From positions 107,959,001 through 108,023,000 of the forward strand of contig NC_133161.1 in NCBI RefSeq assembly GCF_040802235.1: 64,000 nucleotides of DNA. The letters run 5' to 3'. The notes under the pieces are model-generated. The model did no database searches. It saw only the letters and a program-made list of their open reading frames with translations, and had not been told where the DNA came from. Shown here one piece after another: positions 32,698 through 42,960 of the stretch. Position 1 is the first letter of the stretch, and each line of letters starts with the position of its first letter. This DNA comes from Manis javanica. Lineage: Eukaryota; Chordata; Mammalia; Pholidota; Manidae. A program made the translations under genes and the position numbers.

Positions 32698-33621
32698 CTA
32701 GAGCAGTCCCTGTAGGATGCCCTGTAGAGGTGGTTTGTGGGAAGCAAATTCCCTCAGCTTTTGCTTGTCTGGGAATTGTTTGATCCCACCATCATATTTA
32801 AATGATAGTCGTGCTGGATACAGTATCCTTGGTTCAAGGCCCTTCTGTTTCATTGCATTAAGTATATCATGCCATTCTCTTCTGGCCTGTAGGGTTTCTG
32901 TTGAGAAGTCTGATGTTAGCCTGATTGGTTTTCCTTTATAGGTGACCTTTTTCTCTCTAGCTGCCTTTAAAACTCTTTCCTTGTCCTTGATCCTTGCCAT
33001 TTTAATTATTATGTGTCTTGGTGTTGTCCTCCTTGGATCCTTTCTGTTGGGGGTTCTGTATAATTCCATGGTCTGTTCGATTATTTCCTCCCCCAGTTTG
33101 GGGAAGTTTTCAGCAATTATTTCTTCAAAGACCCTTTCTATCCCTTTTCCTCTTTCTTCCTCTTCTGGTATCCCTATAATACGAATGTTTTTCCTTTTGT
33201 ATTGGTCACATATTTCTCTTAGTGTTGTTTCATTCCTGGAGATCCTTTTATCTCTCTCTATGTCAGCTTCTATACGTTCCTGTTCTCTGGCTTCTATTCC
33301 TTCAATGGCCTCTTGCATCTTATCCATTCTGCTTATAAATCCTTCCAGGGATTGTTTCACTTCTGTGATCTCTTTCCTGACATCTGTGATCTCCTTCCGG
33401 ACTTCATCCCACTGCTCTTGCATTTTTCTCTGCATCTCATCCCACTGCTCTTGCATTTTTCTCTGCATCTCATCCCATTGCTCTTGCATTTTTTTCTGCA
33501 TCTCTGTCAGCATGTTCATGATTTTTATTTTGAATTCTTTTTCAGGAGGACTAGTTAGGTCTGTCTCCTTCTCAGGTGTTGTCTCTGTGATCTTTGTCTG
33601 CCTGTAGTTTTGCCTTTTCAT
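32698..33621 (-). CDS. ORF1: L1 ORF1 RNA-binding protein (307 aa)
   Basis: An open frame of 307 codons starting MKRQNYRQTK. Residues about 30-110 form a strongly predicted coiled coil with three near-identical 11-residue repeats (QEQWDEMQRKM, 33 bp each, plus positions about 33411-33509). Copy 1 has two. The RRM-type centre (RIIGIPEEEERGKG) and the C-terminal domain (ILYPARLSFKYDGG, REFASHKPPLQG) are intact. ORF1p trimerises, coats L1 RNA and acts as a nucleic-acid chaperone. The inter-ORF spacer to ORF2 is 168 bp. Confidence 0.96.
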   Translation of the reverse strand: MKRQNYRQTKITETTPEKETDLTSPPEKEFKIKIMNMLTEMQKKMQEQWDEMQRKMQEQWDEMQRKMQEQWDEVRKEITDVRKEITEVKQSLEGFISRMDKMQEAIEGIEAREQERIEADIERDKRISRNETTLREICDQYKRKNIRIIGIPEEEERGKGIERVFEEIIAENFPKLGEEIIEQTMELYRTPNRKDPRRTTPRHIIIKMARIKDKERVLKAAREKKVTYKGKPIRLTSDFSTETLQARREWHDILNAMKQKGLEPRILYPARLSFKYDGGIKQFPDKQKLREFASHKPPLQGILQGLL

Positions 33622-35223
33622 GGTGATAGAGATAGTCTGCAGAGCTGGTACAAGTGACCGCTGGAAGAGCTTCCCTTCTTGTTGGTTTGTAGCCTTTTCC
33701 TGGGAGAATAGCGACCTCTAGTGGCTTGTGCTGGGCAGCTGTGCGCAGACAGGGCTTCTGCTTCCTGCCCAGTTGCTTTGGGGTTTATCTCCACTGTTGC
33801 TGTGGGCTTGGCCTGGCTGGGGCTGTTCCTCCAAAATGGTGGAGCCCCGTTAGAGGGGGAGCAGCCAGGAGACTATTTATCTCCGTAAGGGGCCTCTGTG
33901 CTCCCTGCTGCCCAGGGGGTTAGAGTGCCCAGAGATCCCCAGATTCCCTGCTTCTGGTCTAAGTGACCTGTCCTGCCCCTTTAAGATTTCCAAAAAGCAC
34001 TCTCCAAACCAAAACAACAACAGCAACAATGAGAGAGGGAACAGAAAGGAAAAAAAAAAGAAAAAACACGCGATTTTGTTTTTTTTTCCTCAGGTGCCGG
34101 TCCCAGGCACCCGCGCACTGGTCCTGCTGCCCTGTCTCCCTAGCACCAGGGTCCCTGTCCTTTCAAGGCTTCCAAAAAGCACCCACCCACCGGTCCCGCA
34201 GGGAAGGAACGCTCAATATTCTTTGTCCTCAGGCACTGGTCCCACGCACCCGCTCACCAGTCCTGCCGCCCTGCCTCCCTAGCACCGGGGTCCCTGTCCC
34301 TTCAAGGCTTCCAAAAAGCACTTGGCAAAAAGAGAGAAAAAAAAGGGAAAAACGCGCAATTTCTTCCGTCCTCAGGTACTGGTCTCAGGCACCCACCCAC
34401 CGGTCCCACAGGGAAAAATGCGGGATATTCTTTGTCCTCAGGTGCCGGTCCCAGGCACCCGCTCACCAGTCCCGCCGCCCTGCCTCCCTAGCACCGGGGT
34501 CCCTGTCCCTTTTAGGCTTCCAAAAAGCACTCGCAGAAAAGAGAAAAAAAAAGGGGAAAAACGCGCGATTTCCTCTGTCCTCAAGTGCCGGTCTCAGGCA
34601 CCCGCCCACCGGTCCCGCAGGGAAAAACGGGGGATATTCTTTGTCCTCAGGCGCCGGTCCCAGCCACCCGCTCACCAGACCCGCCACCGTGCCTCCCTAG
34701 CACTGGGGTCCCCGTCCCTTCAAGGCTTCCAAAAAGCGCTTGCCAAAAAGAGAAAAAAAAAAAGGGGAAAAACGCGCGACCTCCTCCGTCCTCAGGCACC
34801 GGTCTCAGGCACCCGCCCCCAGGTCTCGCAGGGAGAAACGCGGGATATTCTTTGTCCTCCGGCGCTGTTCCCAGGCACCTCCTCACCGGTCCCGCCACCC
34901 TGCCTCCCCAGCAACGGGGGCCCGTCCCTCTAAGGCTTCCAAAAAGCGCTCGCCAAAAAAAAAAAAAAAACTGCTCCGGTTTCTCTCCACCCGCCGGGAG
35001 CCGGGGGGAGGGGCGCTCGGGTCCCGCCGGGCTGGGGCTTGTATCTTACCCCCTTCACAAGGCGCTGGGTTCTTGCAGGTGTGGATGTGGTCTGGATGTT
35101 GTCCTGTGTCCTGTGGTCTCTATTTTAGGAAGATTTTTCTTTGTTATATTTTCATAGCTCTATGTGTTTTTGGGAGGAGATTTCCACTGCTCTACTCACG
35201 CCGCCATCTTGGCTCCCGCCCTC
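33622..35223 (-). promoter_or_regulatory. L1 5' UTR with ~210-bp monomers and intact YY1-like site
   Basis: A GC-rich internal promoter region of about 1.6 kb. Plus-strand 'aggcttccaaaaagc' anchors occur near 34164, 34303, 34513, 34722 and 34933. The last four are spaced about 210 bp apart, giving roughly four tandem monomers, comparable in layout to rodent L1 monomeric promoters. The extreme 5' end has GCCGCCATCTTGGC on plus (35200-35213), a YY1-type initiator site in the usual L1 position. Long antisense frames (for example 33963-34700, 245 codons) run through the monomers and repeat the same peptide phrases. I treat them as by-products of CpG-rich repeats. Confidence 0.85.
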
Positions 35224-35235
35224 GGAAATTTTTTT

Positions 35236-35650
35236 AAGCATAAAAGCAAAGCATAAAATATTGTTACGGAAAATACTGAAAAAACCTGGACTGAATCACT
35301 GATGAAAGAACCAAGTGGCACTCAGAGATCTTGGAGTGCTGAGGCTTTATTTCACGCCGGCGGGCTCAGAGGGGAGTAATCTCCTGAAAGTCAGAGCCCT
35401 GAACAAAGGCAAAGGGAGCAATATATATCTTTCCGCTTCCTTATCTGTAACATTCCTACGTGCACAGCAAGCGGTCAGGCAAGGTGGAGGGGGCGAACCT
35501 TGAGAACCAGTGCTTGGCAGAGCGGGAAACCAAGGGAGTGTTGTTGTTGTTTGTGTTGAGGAGGGGGAGACAGGGGAGCCACCTGGGCTAGACTGCTGTC
35601 CTTGTAAATTGCTGTCCTTGTGAATTTTTCCCTATCAGTATAACAAAAAT
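35236..35650 (-). repeat. Class I ERV LTR fragment (R/U5 region)
   Basis: The minus strand has AATAAAGCCTCAGCACTCC followed by a CTTGGTTCTTTCATC stretch, typical of the R-U5 of class I LTRs. Upstream are GC-rich U3-like sequences (35380-35470). No PBS was recognised. Boundaries are approximate. 35470-35650 is unassigned. Confidence 0.45.
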
Positions 35651-35977
35651 GAATGTGTGTGTTCATTACCAAGTACAAGCCACTTGCTACACAACAGGCT
35701 GATGTCGAGAGACAAGGTGTGTGGTCAAGGAAAGCCACTTTATTTGGAAAGCCAGCAGACCAAGAAGATGAGAAGACAGTAGACTCCTGTCCTAATGCAC
35801 CGTCCTAACTCAGGGTTGACTGCAGGATTTTTTAAAGCTAGTGAAAGGGGGGAGCAGATTAGGGGTTGACTGAAGGCTGCAGACATCTGGGCCAGTGAGG
35901 ATTGGAAGAGAACTGAGAAATTCAGTGTTCTTGGTTAGTTGACTCTCACTGACCCAGGTCTGGTCACAGTGTTCTTA
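35651..35977 (-). repeat. MER4-like class I LTR, split by an L1
   Basis: The minus strand contains AATAAAGTGGC (plus gccactttatttgg near 35731), then the phrase CTTGTCTCTCGAC and a U5-like end, a pattern I associate with MER4-group LTRs. U3 continues rightward to the L1 insertion at 35991 and resumes at about 38365 (acaattattatttcc...). It supplied the target site for that L1. Confidence 0.5.
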
Positions 35978-35990
35978 AAACTCCTTGACA

Positions 35991-38364
35991 GGCTCCATAG
36001 ATGCTGAAAAAGCATTCAACAAAATTCAACATCCATTCATGATAAAAACTCTCAACAAAATGAGTATAGAGGGCAAGTACCTCAACATAATAAAGGCCAT
36101 ATATGACAAACCCACAGCCAACATCATACTTAACAGAGAGAAGCTGACAGCTTTTCCTCTGAGATTGGGAACAAGACAGGGATGCCCACTCTCCCCACTG
36201 CTATTCAACATCATACTGGAGGTCCTAGCCATGGCAATCAGACAAAACAAAGAAATACAAGGAATCCAGATTGGTAAACAAAAAGTCAAACTGTCACTAT
36301 TTGCAGATGACATGGTATTGTACATAAAAAACCCTAAAGAATCCACTCCAAAACTACTAGAACTAATATCTGAATTCAGCAAGGTTGCAGGATACAAAAT
36401 ACAGAGAAATCTGTTGCATTCCTATACACTAATGATGAACTTGCAGAAAGAGAAATCGGGAAAACAATTCCATTCACAATTCCATCAAAAAGAATAAATA
36501 CCTAGGAATGAACCTAACCAAGGAAGTGAAATACCTATACCCTGAAAACTACAAGATACTCTTAAGAGAAATTAAAGAGGACACTAACAAATGGAAACTC
36601 ATCCCATGCTCTTGGCTAGGAAGAATTAATATTGTCAAAATGGCCATCCTGCCTAAAACACTCTACAGATTCAATGCAATGCCTATCAAAATACCAACAG
36701 CATTCTTCAACAAACTGGAACAAATAGTTTAAAATTCATATGGAACCACAAAAGACCCTGAATAGCCAAAGCAATCCTGAGAAGGAAGAATAAAGCAGGG
36801 GGGATCTCACTTCCCAACTTCAAGCTCTACTACAAAGCCACAGTAATCAAGACCATATGGTACTTGCACAAGAACAGACCCACAGACCAGTGGAACAGAA
36901 TAGAAAGTACAGATATTTACCCAAACATATATGGTCAATTAATATATGATAAAGGAGCCATGGACAGACAATGGGTAAATGACAGCGTCTTCAACAGCTG
37001 GTGTTGGCAAAACTGGACAGCTACATGTAAGAGAATGAAACTGGATTATTGTCTAACCCCATACACAAAAGTAAATTCAAACTGGATCAAAGAACTGAAT
37101 GTAAGTCATGAAACCATAAAACTCTTAGAAAAAAACATAGGCAAAAATCTCTTGGACATAAACATGAGCGACTTCTTCATGAACAGATCTCCCTGGGCAA
37201 GGGAAATAAAAGCAAAAATGAGCAAATGGGACTACATCAAACTGAAAAGCTTCTGTACAGCAAAGAACACCACCAATAGAACAAAAAGGCATCCTACAGT
37301 ATGGGAGAATATATTCATAAATGACATATCCAATAAAGGGTTGACATACAAAATATATAAAGAGCTCATGCACATCAACAAACAAAAAGCAAATAATCCA
37401 ATTAAAAAATGGGCAGAGGAGCTGAACAGACAGTTCTCCAAAGAAGAAATTTAGATGACCAACAGACACATGAAAAGAATCTCCACATCACTATTCATTA
37501 GAGAAATGCAAATTAAAACCACAATGAGATATCACCTCACACCAGTAAGGATTGCTACCATCCAAAACACAAACACCAACAAATGTTGGCGAGGTTGTGG
37601 AGAAAGGGGAACCCTCCTACACTGCTGGTGGGAATGTAAACTAGTGCAACCATTGTGGAAAGCAGTATGGAGGTTCCTCAAAAAAATCAAAATAGATTTA
37701 CCATTTGACCCAGGAATTCCACTCCTAGGAATTTACCTTAAGAATGTAGGATCCCAGTTTGAAAAAGACATATGCACCCCTATGTTTATCGCAGCACTAT
37801 TCACAACAGCCAAGAAATGGAAGCAACCTAAATGTCCATCAGTAGATGAATGGATAAAGAAGATGTGGTATATATATATATACACACACACATATTCAGC
37901 CATAAGAAGAAAACAAATCCTACCATTTGCAACAACATGGATGGAGCTAGACGGTATTATGCTCAGTGAAATAACTCAGGCGGAGAAAGACAAGTTTCAA
38001 ATGATTTCATTCATCTGTGGAGTATAAGAACAATGGAAAAACTGAAGGAACAAAACAGCAGAAGACTCACAGAACCCAAGAATGGACTCACAATTATCAA
38101 AGGGGGGAGGATGGGTGCAAAGGAAGGGATAAGAGGGGTGGAAAAAGAAAGGGGGCATTATGATTAGCATGTATAATGTGGGGGTGGGTGCACAGGGAGG
38201 GCTGCACAACACAGAGAAGACAAGTAGTGATTCTACAGCATCTTACTATGCTTATGGAGAGTGACTGCAATGGGGAATGTGGAGGGAACTTGGTGATGGG
38301 GGGAGTCTAGTAAACATAATGTTCCTTATGTAATTGTAGAGTAATGATGCCAAAAAAAAAAAAA
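35991..38364 (+). mobile_element. 5'-truncated L1, plus strand, older
   Basis: This starts inside ORF2 RT ([15 protein letters not shown]) and runs to a 3' UTR and an A-run at 38352-38366. The duplicated target aactccttgacagg / aactcctcgacagg (about 35977-35990 and 38366-38379) flanks it. ORF2 pieces at 35985-36497, 36508-36732, 36864-37454 and 37455-38027 are separated by stops and frameshifts. FADDM and the C-terminal cysteine motif are still visible. It ends at an ordinary L1 poly(A) and lacks the ERV tail found on the three minus-strand copies. Confidence 0.92.
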
Positions 38365-38379
38365 AACTCCTCGACAGGA

Positions 38380-39379
38380 CAATTATTATTTCCACACATA
38401 TTTCCCTGTCTCCTGGAGGAGGCAAGCTGCAGAAATCTCAACCTGTAAGCAAAATTCCTTATGAGGATAAACAAGCCTGTATGCAGAGCTGAGAGCTGAG
38501 CAGGAATTTTTTGACCGAAGGACTGAGCAGCAAAAGACACAGATGAAACCTGAAGGGAGAGATGCTGGCTTCTCCACTTGGCAACATGCACATACACATA
38601 TACGTGTGTTGTTTCTATGTACATAATTGCATAAAAAGCAAAAGTCTTTCATCCAAAACAAAGATGAAATTACATGGCAAATTATGAAAAATCATAACAC
38701 ATATGGGACATTTTTATATTTGTACATGGTGTTCTTACAGATCACTTTTAACACTGGCAGACTTCTGGAAAACAAAGAACACATAGTACTTTGATAAAGA
38801 GGTATAAATGGTTGTAAATTCATGAAAAAATAGCAAGTGTTGACTGTAATAAGACAGATAGCATTTTAACATGCCTTATGATAAACAGTAATGGTTCTTA
38901 AAAAGTACTCTTAGGAAAGAATCATTTACTCCAAAACTGACCTAGCAAAAACATGAAGACAATACTTAATTTTCATAAAGTTTTTAATTTAAAATGTTTA
39001 ATAGAATTTAGTATGTAAACTTAAGACTTCAGAAAATTTCAAAATGTTCAAAAACCAGTCCAATGAACCCAAGCTGATTGTGCAAAAGTGCCACTGCCAT
39101 TAACACTGTTGAAGTAATATTTAAGTGCCAGGAGCCATGCTACTCATGCTGTGTAGCAAAGCTCAGGCTGGAGGAAGACCCCCACAAAGCAGGGGCCTTC
39201 GCAGCTGGCTCCCCCTGTTACCCACCTTGATTTTGTTTTTCTCCATTATACTATTGGCTTTGCTTTTGCTTGCATTTTTGCCAAAGACAAAGCTAAACTT
39301 TGATAAGCAGCACAAAAAGGAGGAGAACATAAACTTCCCAGAAGCTTTTCGGGACAGTGCTCCTGAAGAATAGAACACG
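38380..39379. other. Unassigned stretch with one small membrane-like ORF
   Basis: 38380-38640 probably still belongs to the split LTR. 38640-39120 is AT-rich with nothing recognised. An 82-codon plus frame (39125-39373) has a hydrophobic segment of about 25 residues (WLPLLPTLILFFSIILLALL) followed by a charged tail. I do not recognise it. It may be chance or a retroviral remnant upstream of the ERV at 39380. Confidence 0.3.
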
Positions 39380-40624
39380 CAGAGGCAAGATGGCAATCTT
39401 GGCATAGAATACCAAAACCTGCAGGTAACTAGTCAGACATTGACTACCCCATTTCTACCTAAGTGGGAATGCCCCACCTTGTTTGCAATGCTAGTGAAAT
39501 TAGTGATCAAGAGTTATATAGGAAAATTAGAGAAATAGCGTTATGGGATACTGAATATCCCTGTCTGACACTTAATCCATCTTCTCATGTTTCCTTCCAT
39601 CTGCTACTTCTATAGCTTTTCTTCTTCCTTCCTAATTACAGCCTTTTACTAGAACCTGTGCCTCATATTTGGAATTACCAATTACCATAATTTTTCCAAG
39701 AGGTAAAGATACCTCAAGACAAGTGCTGGGCCTGGAAGCCACCGGGCATAAATCTGCAAAGAAGTAAAAAGCTAACATTTTCAAAGAATATTGTTTCTCT
39801 CTCACTTACCAGCTTTAACATCTCCCTGTATGGCCCTGCAACATGGCTGGTTAGCCAGAGACGGGTAAGATTCCTCACGGGAGGAACAACCTAAGACAGG
39901 CACAGTCACAGGGCGGCCATCAGGTTGAGAAAATGGGGGCCAACAGAGATGAAGCTTAGAACCTCACCTCCCCCAGTGTTGAGAAAAATTGTCTACACCC
40001 ATGGATGTTTTGTTGCCCTTGTCTGGCTTGGATCAATACCTAGTCTATAGGCACAGACCTTATCATCTATACTTACCCTCTAACAGCACTAAATCATGCT
40101 TTCTATCTTTATCTAACATTTACCTATGATAGAATAAATATTATGAGGGGATAAAATGTACCCATTGCATTAGAAATATAGATGATAATACCTGCCTAGC
40201 TAACTGTAGCAGTGAGTGACCTGTATTTCACCCTGAGCTGATAGACTCCATAGTCACTGCTACATGCTGCACGTTTCTGTGGTCACATGCATTACTCAGA
40301 AACCACTTTGCATAGAAATGAGAGACACAATAGAGTACATGTTGCTAGGAAAAGTTTAGGTCAAGGAACAGAAAAGATCACCTAACACTTGTCTAACCAT
40401 GTATAGATTAGAAAGAAACAGAAAGAAAAAAGCTTGCCTATGCTTGTTAATAAAAAGAACATAAAAAATAATCATATCCTTGTGCAAAATGGTATAAATA
40501 AAGCTGTCATCAGCACTTTGTCCAGAGACCTCCTCCAACTGACTCCGTGTCCTGTCTCTCCATAAGCCGACTCCGTCCTGCACCTTTGGGCATCCCACCT
40601 CTAGGCTGGAGCTGGACTCCCGCA
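39380..40624 (+). mobile_element. Plus-strand ERV 3' end: env remnant and LTR
   Basis: 39560-40115 aligns by eye with the env-3' part of the ERV tail on the minus-strand L1s (inverse orientation), for example the aagatacctc(a/g)agacaagtgctggg and ctgtatggccc blocks. The env coding signal to the left is fragmentary. A purine-rich GAGGGGATAAAA precedes the LTR. This is therefore a relative of the ERV that the L1 lineage captured, but with a different LTR. Confidence 0.65.
40157..40624 (+). repeat. LTR (3' LTR) of the plus-strand ERV
   Basis: It begins TGTACCC after a purine tract and ends ...GGACTCCCGCA (468 bp). A combined TATAAATAAAG element at about 40493-40503 gives both a TATA-like box and the AATAAA signal, and it is followed by a C/T-rich U5. 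The left edge is inferred from TG after the purine tract. It does not resemble the LTR portion found at the L1 tails. Confidence 0.6.
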
Positions 40625-40899
40625 TTTAAGCACATGTAGTTCACCTCAGAAAAATGGAACAAGTGACTACAGAATAATTATAGTTCAATTACAGTTTTGA
40701 AAAATACATACAACACGACTAGGGAAGACTGGAAAAGAATAGCTCCAGCTGGTGGTGGCTGTCTGTTTACTGTTGCAGCATGTCCTTTATCTCCTATTCT
40801 CTACCTTCACAAGCTTCTGCTGTGGAGTACTTTCTGTTGCAAGAAGAAAAAATATTTTGAGCCCAAATCACGTGCTTGACAAGAACTACGTGAGTGAGG

Positions 40900-41980
40900 C
40901 TGTGGGTGTGGATCCTGACGTGTGGTGCCCCATCCCACCTCCATCTCCAGATGAGGAGATGGGCTGTGGGGATCAGGGGACCCTGGGGGCGGCAGGTCTA
41001 GGCACTGAGCCTGCCCCTCCGCTTGGCAGTCTGTGCTCCGCTCTGCACCCTCCCGTCCCAACCCTCGGGTGTCCGCGGGCATCGGCTGTGCGGCCGAGCG
41101 GAGAAACGGCACGCGGAGGCCCCCGCAGGCCTGCCCTGCCCCAGCTGACCCACCGTGCTCATCAGCCGGTGTCTGGCCAGGACTCCGAGGCCCATCAACG
41201 CCATTCGCTACTTGGCAAAGGGCAGCTGCGGCACTCTGGTTCGGCCCTGAAATGGCCCACAGAAACAGAGTTCAACCACACGTGGACTTCGGGCTTTCCA
41301 GCGGCCACATTAGAAAAGTGAAAAGTAAAAATTATTGCTATGGCATCTTGCATTCCTCGGTCTTTGGCACCCAATGTGTGCACCGGCTCGCCGCAACCAT
41401 CGGTGGGCCCCTAGACACCAGTACTCCCAGCCTCGGCCCGGGCCGTGGTGCCCCGGCGCTCGGCAGCCTGTGGGAGGAGCGCTGCTGGAGGCCGGCAGGG
41501 GAGGCTCCGGGCCTGCTGGCTCTTGGCTCCGGACGCCGTGCCCAGCAGGCCTGCGCGGAGTCCCGACTCCCAGACACCAGGCTCGTTGGGCCACGGCGGC
41601 GGAAGAGCCCCGCGGCTCTGGGGCTGCTTTGCCCTCTGCCTGCTGCAGCCCCTGATAACGTTTGGCCCCAGGTGCAGACTTACAGATTTTTGCGGGTATT
41701 TTCAAAGCCCTTAGACACACACCTGGCAAAGACTCAACTGAGTAAATCTGAAGATCAAACTGGCCGTATTCTATTCACTGATTCAGGAGCGGAGGGAACT
41801 CTGTTGAGCTTCAGGAAGGGTAAGGCTTCTAAAGGCAGAGCCAGCGCCAAGGAGGGAATATGGCCAGGCAAGAGCACCTCTCAGGCAGGTGGTCCCCGAA
41901 GGGGCTGGAGGGGCTGCCAGACTTGGGGGGGTGGCCCAGAGTCAGCTCCAGGGCTGAAACTGCAGTCAGTCAGGCCTTGA
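40900..41980. other. GC-rich, CpG-bearing segment of unknown function
   Basis: This is clearly more GC- and CpG-rich than its surroundings (for example 41060-41130 and 41390-41640). A 315-codon plus-strand frame (41033-41980) crosses it, but it has low-complexity composition, no recognised domain, and overlapping long frames on both strands, as GC-rich DNA often gives. It could be a small CpG island or a decayed exon/promoter. I do not call a gene. Confidence 0.4.
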
Positions 41981-42012
41981 ACTGAAGGAAGAGGGGCTGT
42001 CTGCTGAGACCA

Positions 42013-42115
42013 GATGTGGGGAAAGTTGGGGTTCCTATAACCAGGATCCTCACTGAACCTAAACAGATTGATGAGGTAACTGGCCTGTTGCTAGGCTACT
42101 GCTTCCACACCAATA
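42013..42115 (+). repeat. Inverted U3 fragment of the ERV-L LTR
   Basis: From tgtggggaaagttgg onward this plus-strand stretch matches, inverted, the U3 of the adjacent LTR (42330-42429). Thus the LTR sits next to a reversed piece of its own family, with about 215 bp between the arms. Confidence 0.7.
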
Positions 42116-42128
42116 GGCAATAGACTAT

Positions 42129-42429
42129 TGTCTTGCCAATGGGTTTCAGCCCCAGGCAAGTTCGCTATGGATTCAGTGTGACCAAAGAAATTGACAGCAA
42201 AACGTTCTTTGGGGTGAACGGGTTTGTTACCCGCTTGTTCCCCTGGTGATAGGTCGAGCACTAGTGTTTCTGCCTCTGCCCAGACTACTGGGCCGAGCTC
42301 TCTATGTAGTGCAATAATAGCTTATTGCCTAAAGGGGTGGAAGCGGTAGCCCAGCAACAGGCCAGTTACATCATCAGGTGGTTTCAGTTCAGTGAGGATC
42401 CTGGCCATAGGAACCCCAACTTCCCCACA
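42129..42429 (-). repeat. 3' LTR of the ERV-L element
   Basis: The minus strand runs from TGTGGGGAAG to ...TGGCAAGACA (301 bp) and pairs with 54285-54581. A G-rich polypurine tract (GGAGGGGTGGAG) lies immediately upstream, which marks this as the 3' LTR. A CTACATAGAGAGC near 42300 stands where the 5' LTR has its TATATAGAGAGC box. Confidence 0.8.
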
Positions 42430-42960
42430 CTCCACCCCTCCAGGTTTCTCACCTTACAATCTATATGCTTTCAATCTTCTGCAATGGTCCCTGTGCGAGA
42501 AAGCTGGAGCACTGTAACTAGATTCCACAACAGCAACAGAGGATAACAGCAACTTAGAGATAATAAAAATTAAGATACACATGATTTTGATACAAAAATT
42601 ATAATAATCCTCAAACCAGAGGAGGTTCCTAATAACAAAAATTATAATAATCCTCAAGCCAGAGGAAGTTCCCAATCCACAAAGACTTTAGGGGCGATAA
42701 GACACGTGTTAACGCCACCAACATAGGCAAATCTGGTCCATCAGGTAGGATGCATGCAAGAGAGTGGTCCTGTGATAGGACTGTAGCATGAAGGGGGTCC
42801 CTTCCAGGTCTAGTATACTATACTTTTACTCCTTTCCCCGTGGGGGTTACTGAAGGGTCTATATATATAGTGCTACTGGAGGTGCATGCACTGGCCATAA
42901 TGATAAAACAAAACTCCCCAGTAAGATGCTCTTACCTTCTGGCCATTCAGGATATACTAC
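42430..42960 (-). repeat. Decayed ERV-L 3' internal sequence
   Basis: There is no readable frame. It includes an imperfect ~45-bp tandem duplication (about 42590-42675, unit 'acaaaaattataataatcc' plus flank). dUTPase would be expected here in an intact ERV-L but is not recognisable. Confidence 0.5.

Larger units (their letters stand above)
26494..35223 (-). mobile_element. Full-length L1, copy 2, both ORFs intact, with ERV tail
   Basis: Minus-strand L1 flanked by the TSD GGAAATTTTTTT (26482-26493 and 35224-35235). It has a 5' UTR with monomers (33622-35223), ORF1 (32698-33621), a 168-bp spacer, ORF2 (28687-32529), the L1 3' UTR (28346-28686), an inner A-rich tract (about 28313-28345), then ERV-derived sequence to the poly(A) (plus T-run ending 26510). 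The TSD matches the L1 endonuclease preference for TTTT/AA targets. This is the only copy in the window that could in principle be retrotransposition-competent. Confidence 0.96.

Noticed and set aside
28840..33607. Plus-strand frames of 60-221 codons opposite L1 copy 2 (for example 32942-33607)
   Set aside because: They are mirror frames of ORF1 and ORF2, produced by coding bias on the other strand.
41033..41980. 315-codon frame as a host gene
   Set aside because: Low-complexity GC-rich translation, no domain, no splice or promoter context that I can support.
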